From Alicyclobacillus acidocaldarius subsp. acidocaldarius Tc-4-1 (GTDB lineage Bacteria > Bacillota > Bacilli > Alicyclobacillales > Alicyclobacillaceae), in assembly GCF_000219875.1 (NCBI RefSeq), contig NC_017167.1:662765-726764 (forward strand): 64,000 bases of DNA, written 5' to 3'. Made by a program: the position numbers and the translations under genes. Under the pieces are notes generated by a model, which saw only the letters and a list, made by a program, of their open reading frames with translations, was not told where the DNA came from and searched no databases. Each line of letters starts with the position of its first letter. Position 1 is the first letter of the stretch. Positions 35,757 through 43,493 of the stretch are shown piece after piece.

Positions 35757-36804
35757 ATGCTCAGAGGACACCAGAGCTGGGAGTTTGAGCACCGACCGAT
35801 GCTGCTGTCGACGGCGGCCATCGGCGGGCCGACAGAAGCGAAGGGGCCGCTCGCCGACGACTTCGATCTGCTGCACGCGGACATCCGCATGGAACAGAAG
35901 AGCTGGGAGCAGGCCGAGCGCACGCTCTTGGACGAGGCGTGTCAGAAGGCTATCGAGAAGGCGGGCCTCACGAAAGACGCCATCTCGTTTTTCATTGCGG
36001 GCGACTTGATGAATCAGATCATCTCGTCCTCGTTCGCCGCGCGGACCCTCGCCATGCCCTATCTCGGGATCTTTGGCGCGTGTTCCACGTCCATGGAGGG
36101 TCTCGCTCTGGCGTCGCTGCTCGTGAACACCGGCTCCGCCCGCTACGTTCTCGCGGCCACCGTCAGCCACAACGCCGCCGCGGAGAAGCACTACCGGTAT
36201 CCGACCGAGTACGGCGCGCAGAAGCCCCCCACCGCGCAGTGGACGGTGACCGCCGGGGCGGCCGCCATCGTCGCGCCAAACGACGGCAAGGGTGAGCATC
36301 CGGTCGTCACGCGGGCCACCATCGGCCGGGTCGTGGACATGGGTCTGTCGGATCCATTCAACATGGGCGCCGCCATGGCCCCTGCTGCGCTCGACACGCT
36401 TGTCAGCCACTTCCGGGACTTCGATTTGCCGCACGATTACTACGATCTCGTCCTCACGGGCGATCTCGGCCGCGTCGGATCCCGCATCCTCCGCGACCTC
36501 ATGGTGGAGCACCGCGTGAACATCCCGCAGGATCGGTACCACGACGCGGGCGTTCTCATCTACGGCGACTTGCCGGAGGTGCTGGCCGGGGGCAGCGGGT
36601 GCGGTTGTTCGGCGTCCGTGGCGTACGGCCATGTGCAGCGCAGGCTTCGGGACGGTGAGCTCCGGCGCGTGTTGGTGGTGGCAACCGGGGCGCTCTTATC
36701 CCCCCATCTCGTATCAGCAGAAGGAGACCATTCCGTGTATCGCGCACGCCGTCGCCATGGAGTGGCCGAGCGCGGCTTGTGAAGCCGGGGGGAATACGCC
36801 ATGA
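35757..36804 (+). CDS. spoVAD: Stage V sporulation protein AD, 3' end frameshifted
   Basis: Thiolase-fold protein that binds dipicolinic acid. Visible features are GHQSWEFEHRPMLLSTAAIG, FGACSTSMEGLALASLLVNT, the SHNAAAEKHYRYPTEYG segment and VVATGALLSP. As written, the frame changes after GALLSP and stops at 36782 with 33 foreign-looking residues. Removing one C from the six-C run 36700-36705 gives ISYQQKETIPCIAHAVAMEW, the usual SpoVAD end, with the stop at 36802-36804 overlapping the spoVAE ATG. The corrected gene is about 348 codons. Either a slippage mutation or a base-call error explains it. Confidence 0.88.
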
Positions 36805-37151
36805 CCTACCTGTGGGCATTCCTCGTCGGCGGCGCCATCTGTCTCCTCGGCCAGTTTCTCATGGACGCCTTTCGCCTTCAGCCCGCGCAGGTGGTCTCCA
36901 TCCTCGTGGTGATAGGCGCCGTGCTCGGCGGACTCGGCCTGTACGATCCCGTCGTGCGCTTCGCGGGCGCGGGGGCGACAGTGCCCATCACCTCGTTTGG
37001 CAATGCGCTCGTCCAGGGTGCCATCGCCGAGGGCAAGGCGCACGGGCTTGTCGGCGTCATCACGGGCATCTTCGAGCTCACGAGCGCGGGCATTTCCTCG
37101 GCCATCGTGTTTGCCTTCCTGACGGCGGTCTTCTTCCGGCCCAAGGGATGA
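36801..37151 (+). CDS. spoVAE: Stage V sporulation protein AE (SpoVAEb)
   Basis: 116-aa membrane protein with helices at FLVGGAICLLGQFLMDA, VVSILVVIGAVLGGLGLYD and AIVFAFLTAVFFRP, and the conserved GAGATVPITSFGNALVQGA. It forms the dipicolinate channel with SpoVAC. It follows spoVAD with ATGA coupling once the spoVAD frame is corrected, which itself supports that correction. No terminator was recognised directly downstream. Confidence 0.93.
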   Translation: MTYLWAFLVGGAICLLGQFLMDAFRLQPAQVVSILVVIGAVLGGLGLYDPVVRFAGAGATVPITSFGNALVQGAIAEGKAHGLVGVITGIFELTSAGISSAIVFAFLTAVFFRPKG

Positions 37152-37311
37152 CCCTGCCTCGTGTCGAATCCCGTCGATCGCGTCTCTTTCGTGTGGCGCA
37201 TCCGCGTCGGCAAATTTCCATGAAACACAACGCCCAGTTGCATCGTCACCTAGATATAATCGAAACGGGGAATTTCGACACGGATTGCGCCGACGGGAGG
37301 AGTTACAGACA

Positions 37312-39207
37312 ATGCCAAAGCCGATGGGCGGGCATGGCCGGTACATGCCAGGACTGGACGGATTGCGAGCGCTTGCGGTGCTCGCCGTGATCGCGTATCA
37401 CGTCAATTGGGGCGGAGCTCCCGGAGGACTGCTCGGCGTTCAGGTCTTCTTCGTGCTCTCCGGCTATCTGATCACGGATCTCCTCGTGTCGGAGTGGCGA
37501 AACACGGGCCGCATCGATTTCAAACAGTTTTGGCTGCGGCGCGCGAGACGGCTCTTGCCTGCGCTCGTGGTGATGCTCATCGCTGTGATGATCTGGGTAT
37601 ATCTGGCGGATCGCGCGCAGTTTGCGCAGTTTTTTCAGGACGCCGTCGCGTCGTTCTTCTACGTGAGCAACTGGTGGTTCATCTTTCACAAAGTCTCCTA
37701 CTTCCAAAGTTTCGGCCGACAGACGCCGCTCGGGCATCTCTGGTCGCTCGCCGTAGAGGAGCAGTTCTACCTCATTTGGCCGCTCCTGCTCCTGTTCGCG
37801 CTCAAGCTTTTGAAGCGGCGCGGGCGGATCCTTGCCTTCACCGGAGGGCTTGCCCTCGCCTCGGCCGTATGGATGGCAGTGCTGTATCAGCCGGGTATGG
37901 ACCCGACCCGCGTCTACGATGGGACGGACACGCGCGCGTTCGGGCTGCTCATCGGCGCGATGCTCGCGTTTGTGTGGCCGTCGAGCGCGTTCAGTCGCCC
38001 GCTCGCGCCTCGCCGCCGCCTGTTGCTCGATCTCGTCGGCCTCTTGAGTCTCTTGTCGATTCTCTGGATGATCTGGCAGACCAATGAGTACGAGCCGTTT
38101 TTGTATCGCGGCGGCCTGGTGATTCTATCCATCGCCACGGCAGGTTTGGTAGCCTGTCTGGCGCATCCCAGCACGCTGCTCGGCCGCGCGTTCGGATCCC
38201 AACCCTGGCGCTGGATTGGCGTGCGATCGTATGGCATTTACCTTTGGCACTTTCCCATCATCGCTCTGACCACGCCGCTCATCGATGCGAACGACTTCAG
38301 TCCCTTGCGCGCGGCGTGGCAGGTGGCGCTGGCCGTGGTGATTGCGGCGCTTTCCTGGCGGATCGTCGAAGAGCCCATTCGGCGCCTGGGCAAGCGCCAG
38401 CGGGCGGAGAGTAGCGTCGTTCGAGATAGGTACCGCACGAGACGCGTTCGCAGCGGGCGGCGCCGCATGATGTATGGAACGGGCGCCGTGGCCGGGATCG
38501 CCATTCTGTTCTGCGCCGGCATGACGGCGTATCCCGTGGTGGCGTCGCTAGGCAAGGTGCACGCGAAACCGGTGACCGCGGCCGGATCGAGCGAAACGCC
38601 CTCGGCGCGTGACGCGCATGCGGCCCCGGGTGGTGAAGAGACGAAGGGTTCACCAATCGGGGCTCATCCAACCCAGGCATCTGCCACGCCACGGACCGGG
38701 ACGGTGCGCACGATTGCGGACGCCAAGCCGAAGAAGGCGTCAGGCGTCGGCGTGACGGCGATTGGGGACTCGGTCATGATCGACGTGGAGGCGGATCTGG
38801 AGAAGCTCCTGCCCGGCATCGTGTGCGACGGACAGGTCGGGCGCCAGATGTACCAGGCACCGCAGGTGGTTCAGGCCCTGAAGGCGAAAGGAGAATTGGG
38901 TCACATCGTCATCCTCGAACTCGGCACCAATGGGCCCTTCAGCAAACAACAGCTCGTCTCCGTGCTCCAATCGCTCAGGCCTGTCCAGAAGATTATCTTG
39001 GTCAACACGCGCGTGCCGCGCCCGTGGCAGAACGCGGTCAATCAGACGCTGGCTCAGGTTGCCGCAAGCTATCCGCATGTGGTGCTCGTCAACTGGTATC
39101 AAGCGAGCGCAGGGCATCCGGAATATTTTTGGCCGGACGGTGTTCACCTGAATCCGACCGGTGCGATGGTGTACGCCAAGCTGGTGGCGCAGGCGGTGGA
39201 GCAATGA
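37312..39207 (+). CDS. OatA-type acyltransferase: acyltransferase-3 membrane domain plus SGNH domain
   Basis: 631 aa. N-terminal acyltransferase-3 domain (about 10-375, about 10-11 helices) begins GLDGLRALAVLAVIAYHVNW and includes VFFVLSGYLITDLL, the GHLWSLAVEEQFYLIWPLLL motif and WRIVEEPIRRLGKRQ. After one more helix and a Ser/Thr/Ala linker comes an extracytoplasmic SGNH domain with AIGDSVMID, the LELGTNGPF block and WPDGVHLNPTG. Such proteins O-acetylate peptidoglycan or other envelope glycans. ATG 37312 follows GGGAGGAG. It is likely the first of a surface-acylation group that continues to 45023. Confidence 0.88.
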   Translation: MPKPMGGHGRYMPGLDGLRALAVLAVIAYHVNWGGAPGGLLGVQVFFVLSGYLITDLLVSEWRNTGRIDFKQFWLRRARRLLPALVVMLIAVMIWVYLADRAQFAQFFQDAVASFFYVSNWWFIFHKVSYFQSFGRQTPLGHLWSLAVEEQFYLIWPLLLLFALKLLKRRGRILAFTGGLALASAVWMAVLYQPGMDPTRVYDGTDTRAFGLLIGAMLAFVWPSSAFSRPLAPRRRLLLDLVGLLSLLSILWMIWQTNEYEPFLYRGGLVILSIATAGLVACLAHPSTLLGRAFGSQPWRWIGVRSYGIYLWHFPIIALTTPLIDANDFSPLRAAWQVALAVVIAALSWRIVEEPIRRLGKRQRAESSVVRDRYRTRRVRSGRRRMMYGTGAVAGIAILFCAGMTAYPVVASLGKVHAKPVTAAGSSETPSARDAHAAPGGEETKGSPIGAHPTQASATPRTGTVRTIADAKPKKASGVGVTAIGDSVMIDVEADLEKLLPGIVCDGQVGRQMYQAPQVVQALKAKGELGHIVILELGTNGPFSKQQLVSVLQSLRPVQKIILVNTRVPRPWQNAVNQTLAQVAASYPHVVLVNWYQASAGHPEYFWPDGVHLNPTGAMVYAKLVAQAVEQ

Positions 39208-39235
39208 CGCGGAGACGTTGAGGAGTGGGAAGAGG

Positions 39236-39954
39236 TTGCAGAGGCTCGTCGCGCCCGCGTCGCTGCACGCTTTTGCGCGCGCCTGCTTTACCGCCGCAGA
39301 AGGCGTTGCGCCGCGCGACGCGGATTGGTCCGTCACCGCGCTTGTCGAATCGGATCTCCGAGGAATTTCGAGCCACGGCGTCATGCGCTTGCCGTGGTAT
39401 CTGCACGGATTGAAAAGCGGCAAAATGCGAAGCCGCATCTGGCGTGGATTCGCACCGGACCTGTCACGGCCGTGCTGGACGGGGACCACGCGCTTGGCTT
39501 CGTGAGCGCCAAAGAGGCAGCGGCGTACGCGGTGGAGTTGGCGCGCGAAACCGGGCTCGGCGCGGTTGCGGTGCGCCGGGCGAATCACTGTGGCGCCTTG
39601 TTTTTGTACGCCGAGTGGGCGACGTTGTACGGAATGGTCGGGGTTTGAGGTTTCATGTTCGCCGACGATGGCAAGTCCCCAGGCAACGGTTTCTTTTATC
39701 TGGCGCTACATCCGGATTTCTTCGTGGGCCAGGAGGAGTTCCTGCAGCGCACTGCGTCGCTCATCGAGGAGATTCATGATGCGCCGCTTGCGAAAGGCGC
39801 GCCGTCCGTTTCTGTACCCGGCGAACGGCGGCAGCGGGAGCGAGTTGCGCGCAGCCGCCGAGGCATTCCCATCTCCGACGAGGTGTGGGCCGATCTCGTC
39901 GAGTTGTCCGATGGCTACGGCATTCCGCTGCCCGAGGTGTGGGGATTTGAGTGA
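39236..39954 (+). pseudogene. LDH2/YlbC-type malate/lactate dehydrogenase, frameshifted and internally deleted
   Basis: Three consecutive pieces of one family in different frames. The N-terminal piece includes LVESDLRGISSHGVMRLPWY (39236 to about 39430). A middle piece, TAVLDGDHALGFVSAKEAAA to RRANHCGALFLYAEWA, runs to TGA at 39646-39648. After loss of the central roughly 130 residues the C-terminal piece is SPGNGFFYLALHPDFF to GIPISDEVWADLVELS (to 39954). The NAD-dependent LDH2 family oxidises malate, L-lactate or ureidoglycolate. TTG 39236 was the probable start. Unlike the single-base breaks elsewhere this is clearly a dead gene. Confidence 0.8.
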
Positions 39955-39994
39955 GCTTAGGCGCGGCGGATTGCGCACAGGCTGGCGCAGGTGC

Positions 39995-40798
39995 TCATCC
40001 TGAGCTCGGTTTGGCGCTCGCGGCAGGCACGAGTGTGCCCTGCAGATCCTGGGCCAAAAGCGATCCCGCCAATTCATGGCCGAGCGTGTTGGGGTGCCAG
40101 TCGTCCGCGCTGTACATCTGAATCGACTGGTGATGGGCCGCGAGGTAGCGCTTCATCTGGTTAAAGAGATCCACGACAATCACGTCCGGCGTCTTGAATT
40201 GCTTTGCCACCCGAATTTCGTCGGCCACGAGCTGGCTCTCCGACGTTTGGTCGTGGCCGTAGGATGCGCCGGTCGGCGGCGGCGTCACGACGATCACGTC
40301 CGCGTGCGCAGCGAGGGCCTGTTGAATTTCAGACTGAACGGCCTGTTCGAATGCGGAGATGGGCGTCTTGTTGGCGATGTCATCCAACATGCCCCACGAG
40401 ATGACGACTACCTGGGGATGGACTTCGCGGAGAAATTCGGGATACTTGGCCGCCATCTGCGTGGGGCCGTATCCTTCGATGGATTTGTTGATGAACTGAA
40501 AGGTGATGGGGCCGGTCTTCGTCAGTTCCTGAAACGCCCGCACCAGATAGCCACCGCCGGTCTTGTCATCCCATCCGTGCGCGACCGAGCCGCCGACGCC
40601 CATCGCGACGACCGGCTGCGCGGATGGATGAGAGAAGAGGGGATAAGGACTCGTCTGTCGCGCCGCCGACTGCGCGCTCTCGGGCGCCGTGGGCGCGTTT
40701 TTGGCAGGATGGGTCCCGCAGGCGCTGACCGCACAGGCGATGGCGCATGCGCCGAGCGACGCCGCGACGCGGCGCCTTTTCATGTTTTTGGTGGGCAT
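39995..40798 (-). CDS. Lipoprotein SGNH/GDSL hydrolase-like protein
   Basis: 267 aa. Signal peptide with lipobox (CAIACAVSAC, Cys about 24) predicts anchoring outside the membrane. SGNH elements are a Ser in VGGSVAHGWDD, a block with VVVISWGMLDDIANK, and the terminal Asp-x-x-His in DDWHPNTLGH. The canonical GDS is GGS here. It is a tandem paralogue of the next gene upstream (41028). It may deacetylate or acyl-transfer on a surface glycan. ATG 40798 is favoured; ATG 40783 would also leave a signal peptide. It ends just after the dead LDH2 gene on the opposite strand. Confidence 0.8.
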   Translation of the reverse strand: MPTKNMKRRRVAASLGACAIACAVSACGTHPAKNAPTAPESAQSAARQTSPYPLFSHPSAQPVVAMGVGGSVAHGWDDKTGGGYLVRAFQELTKTGPITFQFINKSIEGYGPTQMAAKYPEFLREVHPQVVVISWGMLDDIANKTPISAFEQAVQSEIQQALAAHADVIVVTPPPTGASYGHDQTSESQLVADEIRVAKQFKTPDVIVVDLFNQMKRYLAAHHQSIQMYSADDWHPNTLGHELAGSLLAQDLQGTLVPAASAKPSSG

Positions 40799-40986
40799 GC
40801 CGCGAACCTCACTTCGTGTGGCGTTGTGTCCTTTATTATACCGTTTTTCGCCATCGGACAAGGATCCGTCCTATCGCCAATCCCGAGTGGATGCCACATG
40901 GTCACAGCAGACGTGAGGTTTCCGCAGCGCGAGGATCCCTCCATGCGGGTTGCCATGGTCAGCGTGTTGCCGGGATTCCGATCATC

Positions 40987-41011
40987 AAAAAAGCGCCCGC
41001 GTCAGGCGCTT
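40987..41011 (-). terminator. Rho-independent terminator of the second SGNH gene
   Basis: Stem AAGCGCC (40991-40997) and GGCGCTT (41005-41011), with loop CGCGTCA. On the minus strand it is followed by a T run (complement of 40987-40992). It lies between the two SGNH paralogues, so they are probably separate transcripts. Confidence 0.75.
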
Positions 41012-41027
41012 CTCTGTCGAAATCCTT

Positions 41028-41978
41028 TCAGGATGCCGATGGGTCCTCCGTGTGATCCGGCGAGGAGGACGAGTCCACCTTGAATACGGGCGCCGTAACT
41101 GGGAATTTCCCCAGGAGGTCCTTCACCAAAAGCTCGGCGGCGAGCGCATGGCCCTTCGCGTTGGGATGCCAGCTGTCGTGCATGAGCGGCTGGATGCTTT
41201 CGTGGTGCGCCTGAAGATACGCCTTCATCTGGTCAAACAAGTTGAAGACGTACACATTCGGATTGTGGAAGCTGTCTGCCACCTGAATCTCGCTCTCCAT
41301 GAGCGCCTGTTGCGCCGCCCGGTACGTGGTATAGGATGCTTTGGACACGGGCGTCGTCACCAGCATCACGATGGCGCGATGGTCAAGAGCCTCTTGGATT
41401 TGCCAGTGCACTTGTTCGTCGTACACGCGAAACGGCGTGTGTTGATACAAATCATCCAGGCCGCCCCACGCGATGCAAACAATCTGCGGACGATACGTCT
41501 CGAGCCACGTCACGTACGTATTTCGAATACTCAGCACACCCTTGCCCGGCTCCGCCTTGTCGATCACGTCATACGTGATGGGCGTCAGCGCGGAGAGCGC
41601 CGAAAACGTCCGATGCAGGTAGCCTCCACCCTTGGGATCCTTCCAGCCGCGCGCAACCGACGAGCCGATGATGAGCACGCGCACCACGCGATCTTGCGCG
41701 GGCGCGTTCGGCGCGTTGGTCGAGCCGCTCGAATTGGCATCCGTCCCGCTCCCCGCCGGGTTGCCGGGCGCGTGCACCGGATTCGGCGCCACGCCGGACT
41801 CCGTCGGCGAGGCGTCTGAAGATGGGGAACCCGTGTCCGTGGACGCCGTGTACGCCGCCTGGCCGGGCGCTCCAGGCGTGCCTCCGTCCGCTGCGCGCGC
41901 CGTAATGGACGCCGGAACCCATACCGCGCTTGCGACGAGGGCAAATGCCAAAAACCCCATTTGCCAGCGCTGTTTCAT
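41028..41978 (-). CDS. Exported SGNH/GDSL hydrolase-like protein
   Basis: 316 aa. N-terminal signal peptide (FLAFALVASAVWVPASITARA) without a lipobox is followed by a low-complexity Ser/Pro/Gly/Asn linker (about 30-95), then the SGNH domain: VLIIGSSVARGWKD, IVCIAWGGLDDLYQHTPF and DSWHPNAKGH. Key Ser and Asp-x-x-His residues align with the paralogue at 39995. ATG 41978 has GGGGGT eight bases upstream; GTG 41984 is less well placed. Divergent from the acyltransferase gene at 42249, with 270 bases between. A role in envelope glycan acylation or deacylation is inferred from context. Confidence 0.8.
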   Translation of the reverse strand: MKQRWQMGFLAFALVASAVWVPASITARAADGGTPGAPGQAAYTASTDTGSPSSDASPTESGVAPNPVHAPGNPAGSGTDANSSGSTNAPNAPAQDRVVRVLIIGSSVARGWKDPKGGGYLHRTFSALSALTPITYDVIDKAEPGKGVLSIRNTYVTWLETYRPQIVCIAWGGLDDLYQHTPFRVYDEQVHWQIQEALDHRAIVMLVTTPVSKASYTTYRAAQQALMESEIQVADSFHNPNVYVFNLFDQMKAYLQAHHESIQPLMHDSWHPNAKGHALAAELLVKDLLGKFPVTAPVFKVDSSSSPDHTEDPSAS

Positions 41979-42141
41979 CGCCACGACCCCCAGGATGTCT
42001 TTTCCTTCATCTTGTCATTTTCATCTCAAATCGCCCTTAAAATCGTAGTTTTTCGCCCATCTCGTCCGCAACCGGATGACTTCACAACCATCTTGACGCA
42101 CCATGGTGACATCCGCCTTTGGCAACGATGGCGAAAGCGTG

Positions 42142-42177
42142 TTAAGGTGGCATTAAGCCTTTGATGAACTTTTGATG
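42142..42177 (+). promoter_or_regulatory. Phased direct repeats upstream of the acyltransferase gene
   Basis: TTAAG at 42142 and 42153, and TTTGATG at 42160 and 42171, are each repeated with an 11-base period. This phasing is typical of OmpR/PhoB-type regulator sites. No clear -10 follows, so the promoter itself is uncertain. The rest of 41979-42248 shows no gene. Confidence 0.35.
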
Positions 42178-42248
42178 TTTTTCAACGAAGCTTCAAGCTC
42201 GCTCCCGTAAGCTATGCGATGTTCAAGTGCAAGTGAGGAGGGGTTCAG

Positions 42249-43445
42249 GTGAGCCAGGCCCAGGCGAAGAAGCCACATCTCTACGAGGTCGACCTGATGC
42301 GGGCCTGCATCATCTTAGGTGTCATCTGCGTACACGTCCTGTCGAGTTTCAACGTCCGCACCCCGGACGGATCGTGGATGGATGTGTCCTCTGGGATTCT
42401 GATGATGACGTTCCATTTCACGCGTGAAGCGTTCATGTTCATCACCGGCCTCGTTCTCTTCTACACCTATTACGACCGCCCGTTCACGGCCGCGTCGTTT
42501 TGGAAGAAACGGTTTCTGCTTATCGCCATTCCGTACATCGCGTGGACAGCCATTTACATTCTGTTTCAAGGGACGTTTCTCAAAGGGTTCGAGTGGACCG
42601 CGCCGTATTTGATCCACACGTTCCTCACAAGCCTGGCCACCGCGAATCAATATTTCCTGTATTTTCTGCTCGTGTCCATGCAGCTATACGTCGTGTTTCC
42701 GCTCATGGTGCGCTGGCTCAAGCGCTCGGAGAGGCATCATCGGGCGATTGTCGCGGCCGCCTTTTTCGTCGAGATTGGCATCATGATCTGGAATCAGGCC
42801 TCGCTGCAGTTCGTGAACGTATATCAGTTGCCTGAGTGGCTCCGCATCCTCGTGCGATATCGGGATCGCGACATCTTCACGTACGAGTTCTGGTTCATCG
42901 CAGGGGCGTTATTCGCCATCTATTATCCGCGCGTCAAGGCGTGGGCCATGTCGCACGCGCGTACGCTTTTCTGGACGTGGCTTGGCATGTGGTGCCTTCT
43001 CTTTGGCGTCTATTTTCTCAACCGGGATGTGTTCCACCTGACGGGAGGACAGATTGTCGACACGCTGCAGCCGGTCATGGTGCCCTACAGCTTGGCCGTG
43101 GCGCTCTTGCTCTGGCGGACAGGGCTGGAGTGGCAGGCGCAGCGCGCCAAGGGGCGCATGCCACGCGCGAGCCGAGTCATCCGCTTTTTTGGCAGCGTGA
43201 GCTTCGGCATCTTTCTCATTCACCCTATCGCGCTTCGCTTCGTGGAGCTCTTGGCGGACCAGGTTCACGCCTCCCTTGCCGTACAGTACGCGATGCTGCC
43301 CGTCTGGATTGCGCTGACCTACGTGAGCTCCGGCGTCGCCGCGTACCTCATTGGAAGGATTCCGTTCGTCGGATACATCGTCGGCGAAAAGACAGGTCTG
43401 CCAAAGTCCCCGGCGCGCAAAGCTGCGTCTAGTGCGGCGGGATGA
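42249..43445 (+). CDS. Acyltransferase-3 family membrane protein (no SGNH domain)
   Basis: 398 aa with about 10 transmembrane helices. The domain begins EVDLMRACIILGVICVHVLS (family-typical acidic residue and active-site His) and includes FHFTREAFMFITGLVLFY and, late, FFGSVSFGIFLIHPIALRFV. Such proteins move acyl groups to envelope sugars. Unlike the protein at 37312 it has no fused SGNH domain, but an exported SGNH protein is encoded divergently next to it, suggesting a split version. GTG 42249 follows GAGGAGGGG. The acyl-CoA ligase gene starts 48 bases downstream. Confidence 0.85.
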   Translation: MSQAQAKKPHLYEVDLMRACIILGVICVHVLSSFNVRTPDGSWMDVSSGILMMTFHFTREAFMFITGLVLFYTYYDRPFTAASFWKKRFLLIAIPYIAWTAIYILFQGTFLKGFEWTAPYLIHTFLTSLATANQYFLYFLLVSMQLYVVFPLMVRWLKRSERHHRAIVAAAFFVEIGIMIWNQASLQFVNVYQLPEWLRILVRYRDRDIFTYEFWFIAGALFAIYYPRVKAWAMSHARTLFWTWLGMWCLLFGVYFLNRDVFHLTGGQIVDTLQPVMVPYSLAVALLLWRTGLEWQAQRAKGRMPRASRVIRFFGSVSFGIFLIHPIALRFVELLADQVHASLAVQYAMLPVWIALTYVSSGVAAYLIGRIPFVGYIVGEKTGLPKSPARKAASSAAG

Positions 43446-43493
43446 CACGCCCTGGATACGCGGATTCCAAATCATGAAATCGAGGTGTTTCTC

